Made by a program: the position numbers and the translations under genes
Part shown: one piece after another, positions 45,729 to 53,307 of the stretch
Layout of the letters: each line of letters begins with the position of its first letter
Position numbering within the stretch: position 1 is the stretch's first letter
The notes under the pieces: model-generated
What the model was told of the DNA's origin: nothing
The model's database searches: none
The model's input: only the letters and a program-made list of their open reading frames with translations
Assembly (NCBI GenBank): GCA_022709695.1
Contig: JAKLII010000005.1
Span: forward strand, 62,001 to 126,000
Length of the DNA stretch: 64,000 bases
Source: Bacteroidota bacterium
GTDB lineage: Bacteria > Bacteroidota > Bacteroidia > Bacteroidales > SKPS01
Direction of reading: 5' to 3'

Positions 45729-46985
45729 CTAAATAGCTTTTATGTCAGCGATCTTTGAGAATTCAGGATAAAAACCGGGAAAAGATTTGGAAACTACGTA
45801 CGGGTTATGCAGGATTACAGGATGCCTGAGGCCTGCCAGTGCAAACGACATGGCCATGCGGTGATCGTTGGTGCTGTTGAGCCCGGGTGGATCTGATACC
45901 TTGTGATAACCCTCCGCCAGCTGCAAAACATCCCCTTCCTGATGAAATGGGCATCCCATGGCATCAAGCCCACGCAACAGGTTGGTCAACCGGTCAGACT
46001 CTTTGAACCGGAGGTGGCGCAGGCCCGTCAGGGTGCAGGGAGTCTGGCGGAGGGCTGCGGCAGTGGCGAATGCATTGAAGAGGTCGGGACAGTTGGTGAA
46101 ATCGGCATTGAATCCCTTTTTTGGATCGTGCTGGCGGGTGATAAGCACATCATTGCCTGTGGTTTGGGTTTCAATGCCCAACAACCCGAACAATCCTGCA
46201 GCTTCTTCATCCGCCTGCCCGCTGTCCCTGCGGAGGTTTTTCAGCAACAGCGATGAACCTTCGGGCATAAGGCAGAGGGCAGCGTAAAAAAATGCAGCTG
46301 ATGACCAGTCTCCTTCCTTTCTGATGCTGATCGCGGGATATCCGGTCTCTTCAACCCTGATCCGATTACCTGCCCGTTGTGTCATCGCTCCGGCTTCCTG
46401 CATCATCCTTAAAGTCAGGTTGATATAGGGTTCGGAAACCATCAGGCCTTTAATTTCCAGGGTGAGTCCACCCTGTATGCAGGCCCCTGCCAAGAGAAAA
46501 CCTGATACATGCTGACTACTTTCTGAGGCTTTTAACACCAGGTTTGAAATATTGAACCCTCCGGAATGAATAAACAGCGGAGGATAACCCGCTGACTCCC
46601 GAAATGCTACCAGTGCCCCTGCGTCAGACAACCCTGCAGCCAGTTCCCCCACTGGTCGCCTTTTAAGGGCTTCTGTCCCGGTAAAGGAATAGTCTCCGCC
46701 ACGGTAGGCTGCATACACCGATGCCATCCTGAATACGGTGGCAGCATTCTGGCATCCGATTTCTGTCATCCTGCCGGTTTCACATGCCTCGTCAATCTGT
46801 TTGATTACACTGTACATTAACCGGACATCATCGGCCTGATTTTCAATATGTTCTTCGGAAACAGGTACGCCCTGCAGGGCGGCCATCAGAAGGTGCCTGT
46901 TCAGAACACTCTTGCTGGCAGGCAGACAGATTTCTGCATACACAGGTACCTGACGCTTTGGCGAGATCAGAATCCGTTCTTCCAT
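45729..46985 (-). CDS. aroA: 3-phosphoshikimate 1-carboxyvinyltransferase (EPSP synthase)
   Basis: AroA makes EPSP from shikimate 3-phosphate and PEP on the way to chorismate. The 418-residue protein contains LPASKSVLNRHLLMAAL, CQNAATVFRM (the usual G-N-A-G-T loop is altered, as in many Bacteroidota), KASESSQHVSGFLLA, CPDLFNAFATAAAL, LRFKESDRL and NSTNDHRMAMSFALAGL. The start directly follows the aroB stop, so the two form an operon. Chorismate is also the precursor for the futalosine pathway. Confidence 0.93.
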   Translation of the reverse strand: MEERILISPKRQVPVYAEICLPASKSVLNRHLLMAALQGVPVSEEHIENQADDVRLMYSVIKQIDEACETGRMTEIGCQNAATVFRMASVYAAYRGGDYSFTGTEALKRRPVGELAAGLSDAGALVAFRESAGYPPLFIHSGGFNISNLVLKASESSQHVSGFLLAGACIQGGLTLEIKGLMVSEPYINLTLRMMQEAGAMTQRAGNRIRVEETGYPAISIRKEGDWSSAAFFYAALCLMPEGSSLLLKNLRRDSGQADEEAAGLFGLLGIETQTTGNDVLITRQHDPKKGFNADFTNCPDLFNAFATAAALRQTPCTLTGLRHLRFKESDRLTNLLRGLDAMGCPFHQEGDVLQLAEGYHKVSDPPGLNSTNDHRMAMSFALAGLRHPVILHNPYVVSKSFPGFYPEFSKIADIKAI

Positions 46986-48089
46986 CTAAAGATACCTCCT
47001 CAGAAAGGTAAAACCTTCAGCAATCTGGTCTGCCGTCAGCGGGCAGGTTTGAATTGAACTCCCGTTAAAAGGGATCACCGGCAGCAGTATGGTGTTACCC
47101 TTCCCTTTTTTATCGTGAAGGATCCATTCAGAAGGATCACCCTCCAGAATATTTCGCACGGGTGCAGGATCGAATAACCGGTGATAGGTGTGGAGGGTCT
47201 TTTCCATGAGGTCTTCCATAAGTTCGCTGTGCTGCAGCAGGTGCATTTCTGCGATGATACCGGCTGCAACTGCCTCACCGTGGGTTATGGGGATGTTTAT
47301 CCGCAGAGCTTCTGATTCAAGGGCATGGCCAATGGTGTGTCCGAAATTCAGGATCATCCTGATACCGCTGTCCTCGGGATCCATGGCAACGATTTTTGTT
47401 TTGAATGCCACACTTTTTCTGATCAGTTGCCCAAATGCATCAGGATCATTACCTGCAGCAATCTCCTCCGGGGAAAACCCTGCACCCAGCAGGGAGTATT
47501 TAAGCAGTTCCCCTTTGCCGGATCCCCATTCCCTCTCTGGCAGGGTCTTCAAAAAGCCGGGCCAGATCAACACAGCTAAGGGGAAGTGAAAAGTTCCTAT
47601 CTGGTTTTTGATATGACCCAGGTTAACGCCTGTCTTCCCTCCGATGGCAGCATCCACCATGGATAACAGGGTGGTGGGTACATTGATGTACCGGATCCCC
47701 CGTTTGTAGACCGATGCGGCAAATCCCCCAAGATCGCTGACCACGCCTCCTCCCACATTAACCAGCAGGCTGTCTCTGGTTTTCATAGATTGTGAAAAAA
47801 ACTCCAGTACCTTTGTAATGGTAAATATGTTTTTATGTTCTTCACCGGCGGGAACAATAAACCGGCTGCCGATCTGCAGCTCTTTTAAATTGATACCGGA
47901 ATTTTCTGAAAAAAACAAGCCAGTATTCGTATCACAGAGAACAGTGGCTTGGTCAGTCGATGAGTTTATCAGATACCTCTCAATAAATGATCTGATCTCA
48001 ATACTTTCGGTACAATGGATAATTTGGCTCTGCACACTTTTGAAATTAACGGTAAAACTAGTCAATTTCGGTATAGCATATTCATTCAC
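46986..48089 (-). CDS. aroB: 3-dehydroquinate synthase
   Basis: AroB closes the carbocyclic ring in the second shikimate step using NAD and a metal. The 367-residue protein starts with GTG at 48089 and shows VPAGEEHKN, VGGGVVSDLGGFAASVYKRGI, VPTTLLSMVDAAIGGKTGVN, ELLKYSLL and LNFGHTIGHALE with metal-binding histidines. No ATG is available in frame before conserved sequence. A regulatory palindrome lies immediately upstream (48090-48105). Confidence 0.94.
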   Translation of the reverse strand: MNEYAIPKLTSFTVNFKSVQSQIIHCTESIEIRSFIERYLINSSTDQATVLCDTNTGLFFSENSGINLKELQIGSRFIVPAGEEHKNIFTITKVLEFFSQSMKTRDSLLVNVGGGVVSDLGGFAASVYKRGIRYINVPTTLLSMVDAAIGGKTGVNLGHIKNQIGTFHFPLAVLIWPGFLKTLPEREWGSGKGELLKYSLLGAGFSPEEIAAGNDPDAFGQLIRKSVAFKTKIVAMDPEDSGIRMILNFGHTIGHALESEALRINIPITHGEAVAAGIIAEMHLLQHSELMEDLMEKTLHTYHRLFDPAPVRNILEGDPSEWILHDKKGKGNTILLPVIPFNGSSIQTCPLTADQIAEGFTFLRRYL

Positions 48090-48105
48090 TCTTCAATAAT
48101 GAAGA
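48090..48105. promoter_or_regulatory. Palindrome TCTTC-N6-GAAGA, candidate activator site
   Basis: TCTTCAATAATGAAGA, arms TCTTCA/TGAAGA. Its centre is about 106 bases upstream of the predicted start of the sigma54 promoter at 48178-48193. The same TCTTC-N6-GAAGA pattern is found about 98 bases upstream of the second sigma54 promoter (59607-59622). That position and symmetry fit an enhancer site for an NtrC-type regulator. It also touches the aroB start on the other strand. Confidence 0.6.
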
Positions 48106-48177
48106 TATATACCCTGAAATTGAGACTTTGGATTTATTTCGCATCGTAAAGCGTACAAAATCAAATGAATGCAAAAA

Positions 48178-48193
48178 GGGCACGATAATTGCT
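48178..48193 (+). promoter_or_regulatory. Sigma54 (-24/-12) promoter for the lone receiver gene
   Basis: GGGCACG (48178-48184), four bases, TTGCT (48189-48193). Compared with the consensus TGGCACG-N4-TTGCW only the first T differs. The invariant GG and GC are ten bases apart. The transcript should start near 48204, about 29 bases before the ATG at 48233. Confidence 0.78.
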
Positions 48194-48232
48194 ATTAGTT
48201 CATCTTCCTAACCTGTGTGAAATTTATCTATC

Positions 48233-48631
48233 ATGAAGACCAGTAAAAGAATCTTACTTGTTGAGGATCAGAGGGAGTATTCTTTGATGGTTAAGGTATT
48301 ACTTTGTGAAAAGTATGAGGTAAGGATGGCTTCCAACGGATTGGAAGCCATCAATGAAATGGAAAAAGGCTTCATACCGGATGTAATCGTTACAGATGTG
48401 GTAATGCCAGTACTTGATGGATTCAGGTTTTTAACGGTTTTAAAGAATCACAAGCGTTTTAAGTACATTCCGGTTATCTGGTTAACATGCCTGGATCAGT
48501 CTAATGTAAGAAACTATGAATCTAAGCGACTGGTTAGGCGTGTTATTATCAAACCATTCGAAGCAGAGAAACTGCTCAAAGAACTAATCCCTGCCATTGA
48601 GGATACTCATGGCATTGCCTCAATAAATTGA
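48233..48631 (+). CDS. Single-domain response regulator (receiver only)
   Basis: A 132-residue CheY/Spo0F-like protein. The acidic pocket (VEDQ), phospho-acceptor D55 in VIVTDVVMP, the switch Thr in WLTC and the lysine in IIKPFEAEK are present, so it should be phosphorylated. It has no output domain and so probably works as a phosphorelay intermediate, phosphate sink or protein-binding switch. It precedes a receiver-kinase hybrid and two NtrC-type genes, and it has its own sigma54 promoter. Confidence 0.9.
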   Translation: MKTSKRILLVEDQREYSLMVKVLLCEKYEVRMASNGLEAINEMEKGFIPDVIVTDVVMPVLDGFRFLTVLKNHKRFKYIPVIWLTCLDQSNVRNYESKRLVRRVIIKPFEAEKLLKELIPAIEDTHGIASIN

Positions 48632-48667
48632 GAATCAATCTTAATAAGCAGTAGTAGGTATTTTTCA

Positions 48668-48701
48668 TTTGGTAATTACATGGGAAAAATGTTTATCTTT
48701 G
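48668..48701 (+). promoter_or_regulatory. Promoter for the receiver-kinase gene, apparently leaderless
   Basis: TTTG (48668-48671), 22 bases, then TATCTTTG (48694-48701), a perfect -7 box only four bases before the ATG at 48706. Confidence 0.65.
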
Positions 48702-48705
48702 CGAA

Positions 48706-49827
48706 ATGATTGCAGAGAAAGCATCCATATTGGTTGTTGATAATGATATCAATAATTTATCCATTGTCGAACACATTCTGTGTCCACACAACACCATCTG
48801 GAAGGCAATGGAACTTCAGGAAGCCAGATTAATCCTGAATGAATCTACAATTGATTTAATCCTTCTGGATATCAATATACCTGACAGAAAGGCTATTCAG
48901 TTTGTGGAGGAGCTGAGAAATTCGGAAAGGTTCAGTGATATTCCTGTTATCTTTTTGTCTGGATTGAATGGAATCGATGCTATCGTACAGGATTTTAATG
49001 CCGGTGCAGTGGATTACATCACTAAACCCTTTCTGAAGGAGGAACTGATTACCAGAGTAAACATACACCTGGAGTATCGGAAAATGAAGGCAACCCTGCT
49101 CCAGAAAGAAGAAACCATCCGACGCCACAACCTTTTCAAGGAGCGGCTGTATAAAGTTGTTGCACATGATTTGCGAACTCCGTTCAGCAATATTTCAATG
49201 CTGATTTCTTTGCTTGACGGAGGATACCTGAAGCCGGGTACAGAAGATTACAAGGAGTTGATAAGTAGTCTGAAGGAAAGCACCAAAGGTGCCTATTTTC
49301 TCATTGATAATCTATTACACTTCACTATAGCACAGTCTGGAACCATCAGGTTTCAGCCAACCCAGATAATGGCCAGCTCGCTTCTCGACGAAGCAATCCA
49401 ATTGATAAGTAATCAGGCAAAGCATAAAGACATTGCCATTAAGGTCGATTATGACCGAAATTGTTCATTTTTTGCCGACCTTCAGATGATGCGCAGTATC
49501 ATCAGAAATTTGTTATCCAATGCAGTGAAGTTTACTCCGAATTTTGGAACTATTTATATATCTCTTAAAAGTGAAGATAAAGGGTGTTTGCTCGTGGTAA
49601 AGGACAATGGAATAGGTATCGAAAAGGAAAGGCTCGAACATCTTTTTGATGTAGTTATCGCCAGAACCACCCTTGGAACCGGAGTTGAGAGAGTAAGTGG
49701 TTTGGGATTACAGCTAGTGTATGACTTTGTCAACCGACACAAAGGGACCCTTTGTATTGACTCCATTCCCGACAAAGGCACTACATTCTCAATACGTATA
49801 CCATCTGATAAACAAATGTTTGGATAA
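48706..49827 (+). CDS. Receiver-histidine kinase hybrid, soluble
   Basis: A 373-residue cytoplasmic protein without transmembrane segments. Residues 1-120 form a receiver (DNDINN, LILLDINIP, FLSG, FITKPF). The kinase part follows, with the H-box VAHDLRTPFSNIS, N-box NLLSNAVKF, G1 box DNGIGIEKE and G2 box GLGLQLVYDF. Input therefore comes from phosphorylation or another protein, not from a membrane sensor. The stop is one base from the NtrC-type gene (TAAgATG), so kinase and regulator are translated together and are probably partners. Confidence 0.9.
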   Translation: MIAEKASILVVDNDINNLSIVEHILCPHNTIWKAMELQEARLILNESTIDLILLDINIPDRKAIQFVEELRNSERFSDIPVIFLSGLNGIDAIVQDFNAGAVDYITKPFLKEELITRVNIHLEYRKMKATLLQKEETIRRHNLFKERLYKVVAHDLRTPFSNISMLISLLDGGYLKPGTEDYKELISSLKESTKGAYFLIDNLLHFTIAQSGTIRFQPTQIMASSLLDEAIQLISNQAKHKDIAIKVDYDRNCSFFADLQMMRSIIRNLLSNAVKFTPNFGTIYISLKSEDKGCLLVVKDNGIGIEKERLEHLFDVVIARTTLGTGVERVSGLGLQLVYDFVNRHKGTLCIDSIPDKGTTFSIRIPSDKQMFG

Positions 49828-49828
49828 G

Positions 49829-51250
49829 ATGCAAAATGTTATTTCAAATGGAGACCCTCTTAAGGTTTTGGTGTTGGATGATGATCCGATAATCAGATGT
49901 TTGATTGGGCAATACCTTAAAGGAATTGCTAAAGTATATGTTGCCAACCATCCCCATGTGGCCTTGAGGATGTTGAATCAGAGGGAATATGATCTGCTGA
50001 TAACCGATTTTATGTTGCCTGACCAGGATGGATTATCTGTCCTGAGTGAAATTCGCGAGCAATTTCCTATGGTTCAGGTAATAATGATAAGCTCTTGTGG
50101 TAATATGGAAACTGTGATTCAGGCAATGCGGAACGGAGCTGCCGATTATCTGCGAAAGCCTTTTTCGCCGGATGATTTGAGAGTCTCTATTGAAAGAATA
50201 TTTAAAATCAGAGAGTTAAACCATTCCCTTCGGGAAGTCAACAACCGAAATCTTCATCTTCACAAAATCATCAATGAAAAATCTGGGTTAGAGGAGATCA
50301 TCGGTATTTCTCCAGCCGTGCAAGAAATTAAAAAACAAATAGAACAGGTCGCCCGGACTTCTGATACCTCAGTTCTGATTCTCGGCGAGAGTGGTTCGGG
50401 GAAAGAGTTGGTAGCACGAGGAATTCATAAATTAAGCCAACGATCTTCCGAGGTTTTCGGAGCTGTTAACATGTCAGCAATACCTGAATCACTCTTCGAA
50501 AGTGAATTTTTTGGCCATAAAAAGGGAAGTTTTACCGGTGCAATTGCTGATAAAGCGGGGTGGTTTGAAATAACCAATCGGGGCACCCTTTTCTTTGATG
50601 AAATAGGCGAAATGAATATTTCCCAACAAGTCAAACTCTTGCGAGTGCTTGAAGACCGGAAATATACACGCGTAGGGGAATCCAAAGAACAGCCTTTTGA
50701 CGTGCGTATTGTTGCGGCTACAAACAAAACCATCGAGGAGATGAACTCAGGAAAGAATTTCAGAGCCGATCTTTACTACAGACTCAGTACCTTTATCATA
50801 CACATTCCTCCTTTGCGTGAACGAAAAGAGGATATTCCCATCCTAGCTGGGCATTTCCTGAGTTACTTTAACCAAAAGATGCGTAAGAATATAAATGAGC
50901 TTGATATTTCTGTGCTACACCTCCTCCAAGGTTACCATTTTCCGGGTAATGTTAGAGAATTGAGAAATTTAATTGAGCGGGCTGTCATTCTTTGTGAAAC
51001 CAACCGAATCACACCCGATTTATTTCCAACTTTAATTTTTGGTGGTGCCAAGAGCCATTCTGCTGCCCAGGAACCAGAACAGTCAATTGACCGCAATGAG
51101 GAAATCTTTGATCTAAGGGAGATCGAAAAGATCGCGATCCTGAAAGCCCTGGAAAAGACGGCGAACAATAAGGTGGAGGCAGCCCGTATCCTGAATATTG
51201 AATGGAATGCCTTGCATCGTCGTATGCAGAAATACGGAATTGTTGTCTGA
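49829..51250 (+). CDS. NtrC-type sigma54-dependent response regulator
   Basis: A 473-residue activator that opens sigma54 promoters using ATP. The receiver has D60 in LLITDFMLP. The AAA+ domain has Walker A GESGSGKE, the sigma54-contact loop GSFTGA (the usual GAFTGA with a tolerated Ser), Walker B LFFDEIGEM and arginine-finger region FRADLYYRLS. A Fis-type helix-turn-helix lies at the end (KVEAARILNIEWNALHRRM). All motifs needed for activity are present. The obvious targets are the two sigma54 promoters at 48178 and 59526. I start it at 49829; the frame extends further upstream inside the kinase gene. Confidence 0.93.
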   Translation: MQNVISNGDPLKVLVLDDDPIIRCLIGQYLKGIAKVYVANHPHVALRMLNQREYDLLITDFMLPDQDGLSVLSEIREQFPMVQVIMISSCGNMETVIQAMRNGAADYLRKPFSPDDLRVSIERIFKIRELNHSLREVNNRNLHLHKIINEKSGLEEIIGISPAVQEIKKQIEQVARTSDTSVLILGESGSGKELVARGIHKLSQRSSEVFGAVNMSAIPESLFESEFFGHKKGSFTGAIADKAGWFEITNRGTLFFDEIGEMNISQQVKLLRVLEDRKYTRVGESKEQPFDVRIVAATNKTIEEMNSGKNFRADLYYRLSTFIIHIPPLRERKEDIPILAGHFLSYFNQKMRKNINELDISVLHLLQGYHFPGNVRELRNLIERAVILCETNRITPDLFPTLIFGGAKSHSAAQEPEQSIDRNEEIFDLREIEKIAILKALEKTANNKVEAARILNIEWNALHRRMQKYGIVV

Positions 51251-51326
51251 TCTGTTTTATCATTTGTCTGGTTCTTGTTCGTTCTGCCTGTCGCATTTCT
51301 GCCATTACTCATGAATCCAAAATACT

Positions 51327-52691
51327 ATGGTACCAAAGGTTTTGGTAATTGACGATGATCCTGTTATCCTGATTTTACTTGAGACAATTCTGCGGAAAGC
51401 CGGGTACTCTCCGTTTGTAGCCTCTAATGGGAACGATGGATTGAAAGCCTTAAAACAAAAAGAACCTAATGTTGTTATTGTCGATTATAAAATGCCTGAA
51501 ATGAGCGGATTAGATGTGCTCAGGGCTATTAAGGAGATGGGTGTGGATGTGCCGGTAATTGTGCTGACTGCTTACGGGGATGTAGATATTACTATTAAGT
51601 TAATGCAATCCGGTGCTTTTGACTACATTGAAAAGCCTATTCTACCTAAGAAGTTGATCGATAGCATTAATAAAGCCATAGAGATCTATAAAAAGACCAG
51701 GATTATGATGGATAAAGCAAAACCCAAAATCAGGGAAATTGTTGAAAATAATATCCTTGTGGGGAGATCAAAAAATGTTCGGCAGATTATTAAAGAAATC
51801 GGTCGGGTTTCGCTGTCAAAAGCCAATATTTTAATTACCGGTGACATAGGTACCGGCAAGGTGCTGATTGCTACGATGATCCATTATAGCGGTATCACCC
51901 GAGAAGAGCCCATCAAAGTCTTCCATTGTGATTCCGTTCCTGAAGAATCTTTTTCCGAAGCACTCTTTGGTTCTCATAACCGCTTGCCCAACTCAAGAAA
52001 CCAACAAAGGTTCGGACTGTTTGAAGAAACTTTTTCTGGCACATTGATTTTGAATGCCTTCGAGAGAATTCCCGTCGTCCTCCAGGCTGCAGTTGCCAGG
52101 ATTCTTGAAAACAAGGAGTTCGTAAACTCAGATGGCTCTGTCAGATTCGACGCCAGAGTCATAGGTGTAACTTCGCTTTCGGTGGAGGAATTGATACAAT
52201 CAGACCAAATCTTAAATGATTTGGTGTTTTCTTTGAATGTTATTCACTTCCAGATTCCTCCACTTCGTGATCGGAAGGAGGATATCCCCGAACTGATGAA
52301 TTTTTTCCTGGATAAAATTAACAGAAAGCATGGTACCTCAGTTTATAGGTATGATCCCGAAGTAATTGCACTTCTTCAAAACCATTCCTGGCCAGGAAAT
52401 CTTAAGGAATTCGAAAATACGCTTACGAAAGCTGTATTACTCGCACATAGCAATTTTATTGAAACCAGCCTGCTTGGCCTTGAATCCAATATTCCTGGTA
52501 CGGATGACTCCTTAACACAGATCGAACCACTTTCCATAATCGAAAGAGACTATATCCAAAAGGTACTGAAGAAGTTCGGCGGCAACAAACTCCATACTGC
52601 CAAAGCCTTGGGAATTAGTCGCCCTACTCTGGATGCCCGATTGAAAACCGGGAATGCCCCGCCAACCCGAAAGTGCCAGAAGGAAATGTAA
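51327..52691 (+). CDS. Degenerate NtrC-type response regulator, probably ATPase-dead
   Basis: A 454-residue paralogue of the preceding regulator. The receiver is intact (D53 in VIVDYKMPEM, VLTAYGD, IEKP). In the AAA+ region Walker A survives in part (TGDIGTGKVLIA), but the GAFTGA sigma54 loop is replaced by SHNRLPNSRNQQ and Walker B LFFDE by LILNAF. The arginine-finger region is replaced by LNDLVFSLN. The PPLRDRKEDIPEL and NHSWPGNLKEFEN segments and a Fis-type helix-turn-helix (HTAKALGISRPTLDARL) remain. So it can probably bind DNA and receive phosphate but not open a sigma54 promoter. It may repress or tune its neighbour. The gap of 76 bases upstream has no clear promoter. Confidence 0.85.
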   Translation: MVPKVLVIDDDPVILILLETILRKAGYSPFVASNGNDGLKALKQKEPNVVIVDYKMPEMSGLDVLRAIKEMGVDVPVIVLTAYGDVDITIKLMQSGAFDYIEKPILPKKLIDSINKAIEIYKKTRIMMDKAKPKIREIVENNILVGRSKNVRQIIKEIGRVSLSKANILITGDIGTGKVLIATMIHYSGITREEPIKVFHCDSVPEESFSEALFGSHNRLPNSRNQQRFGLFEETFSGTLILNAFERIPVVLQAAVARILENKEFVNSDGSVRFDARVIGVTSLSVEELIQSDQILNDLVFSLNVIHFQIPPLRDRKEDIPELMNFFLDKINRKHGTSVYRYDPEVIALLQNHSWPGNLKEFENTLTKAVLLAHSNFIETSLLGLESNIPGTDDSLTQIEPLSIIERDYIQKVLKKFGGNKLHTAKALGISRPTLDARLKTGNAPPTRKCQKEM

Positions 52692-52793
52692 ATATATTTT
52701 ACATAGTATTTAAGGTCAAATGATTTAAACGCAAAATAATCAAGATGATATGAATTGTCCCAATCTGGAGTAAAGAAGTTTCGCAATATTCTC

Positions 52794-52824
52794 TTGACAA
52801 ATTCACCCGTTTAGATTATCTTTG
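52794..52824 (+). promoter_or_regulatory. Promoter for the small secreted protein gene
   Basis: TTG (52794-52796), exactly 20 bases, then TATCTTTG (52817-52824), 42 bases before the ATG at 52867. It is a standard vegetative promoter, unlike the sigma54 promoter of the first DUF4402 gene. Confidence 0.78.
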
Positions 52825-52866
52825 ATTTGTACCTTTATGGATTGAGGTTCGGAAAACAGATCAAAG

Positions 52867-53301
52867 ATGAAACCGGTAATTTTCATCAGGTCATTCCTTT
52901 TACTCCTTTGGGTTTCCCTGTCTATTGATATGTTCTCACAGAATTCTGTCACTGGTCATGCTTGTGCAGAGATCGTTGACCTTGTATCTATTAAGGGCTC
53001 GATTGTTTTAGAATTAACAGTCACTGAACCTGATACTCAGAATGATTACCTTCTTGGGATTTTTATTCTTACAGACTTTTCAGGGTGTACTGCAAATACC
53101 CTTATTTGTCAGATTGAACCTGCAAACCGATCAGGGTTCTTTGTGCCTTTATCACCTGTAACATTGTGGGAACACTCCCTTAGTGATGTAGCCCAGGCAG
53201 AGACCATGGTGAAAGTCTATTCTAAGATTCCTGCAGGATTGGGTCTCAGTACACAAATCAACTATCAATCATCCTATCAGATAATGATTATTTACAACTG
53301 A
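52867..53301 (+). CDS. Small secreted protein, possible extra fibre subunit
   Basis: A 144-residue protein with a signal peptide (to about DMFSQ). I recognise no family with certainty. The opening SVTGHACAEIVDLVSIKG and the ending SSYQIMIIYN, with alternating hydrophobics and a penultimate Tyr, resemble the DUF4402 proteins across the way, which end ITVAYN and LTFAYN. Two cysteines (FSGCTANTLICQ) could form a disulfide. It lies between the regulator cluster and the usher-like gene, converging with the latter at a distance of six bases. A divergent subunit or accessory protein is the best guess. Confidence 0.5.
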   Translation: MKPVIFIRSFLLLLWVSLSIDMFSQNSVTGHACAEIVDLVSIKGSIVLELTVTEPDTQNDYLLGIFILTDFSGCTANTLICQIEPANRSGFFVPLSPVTLWEHSLSDVAQAETMVKVYSKIPAGLGLSTQINYQSSYQIMIIYN

Positions 53302-53307
53302 CTTTAA

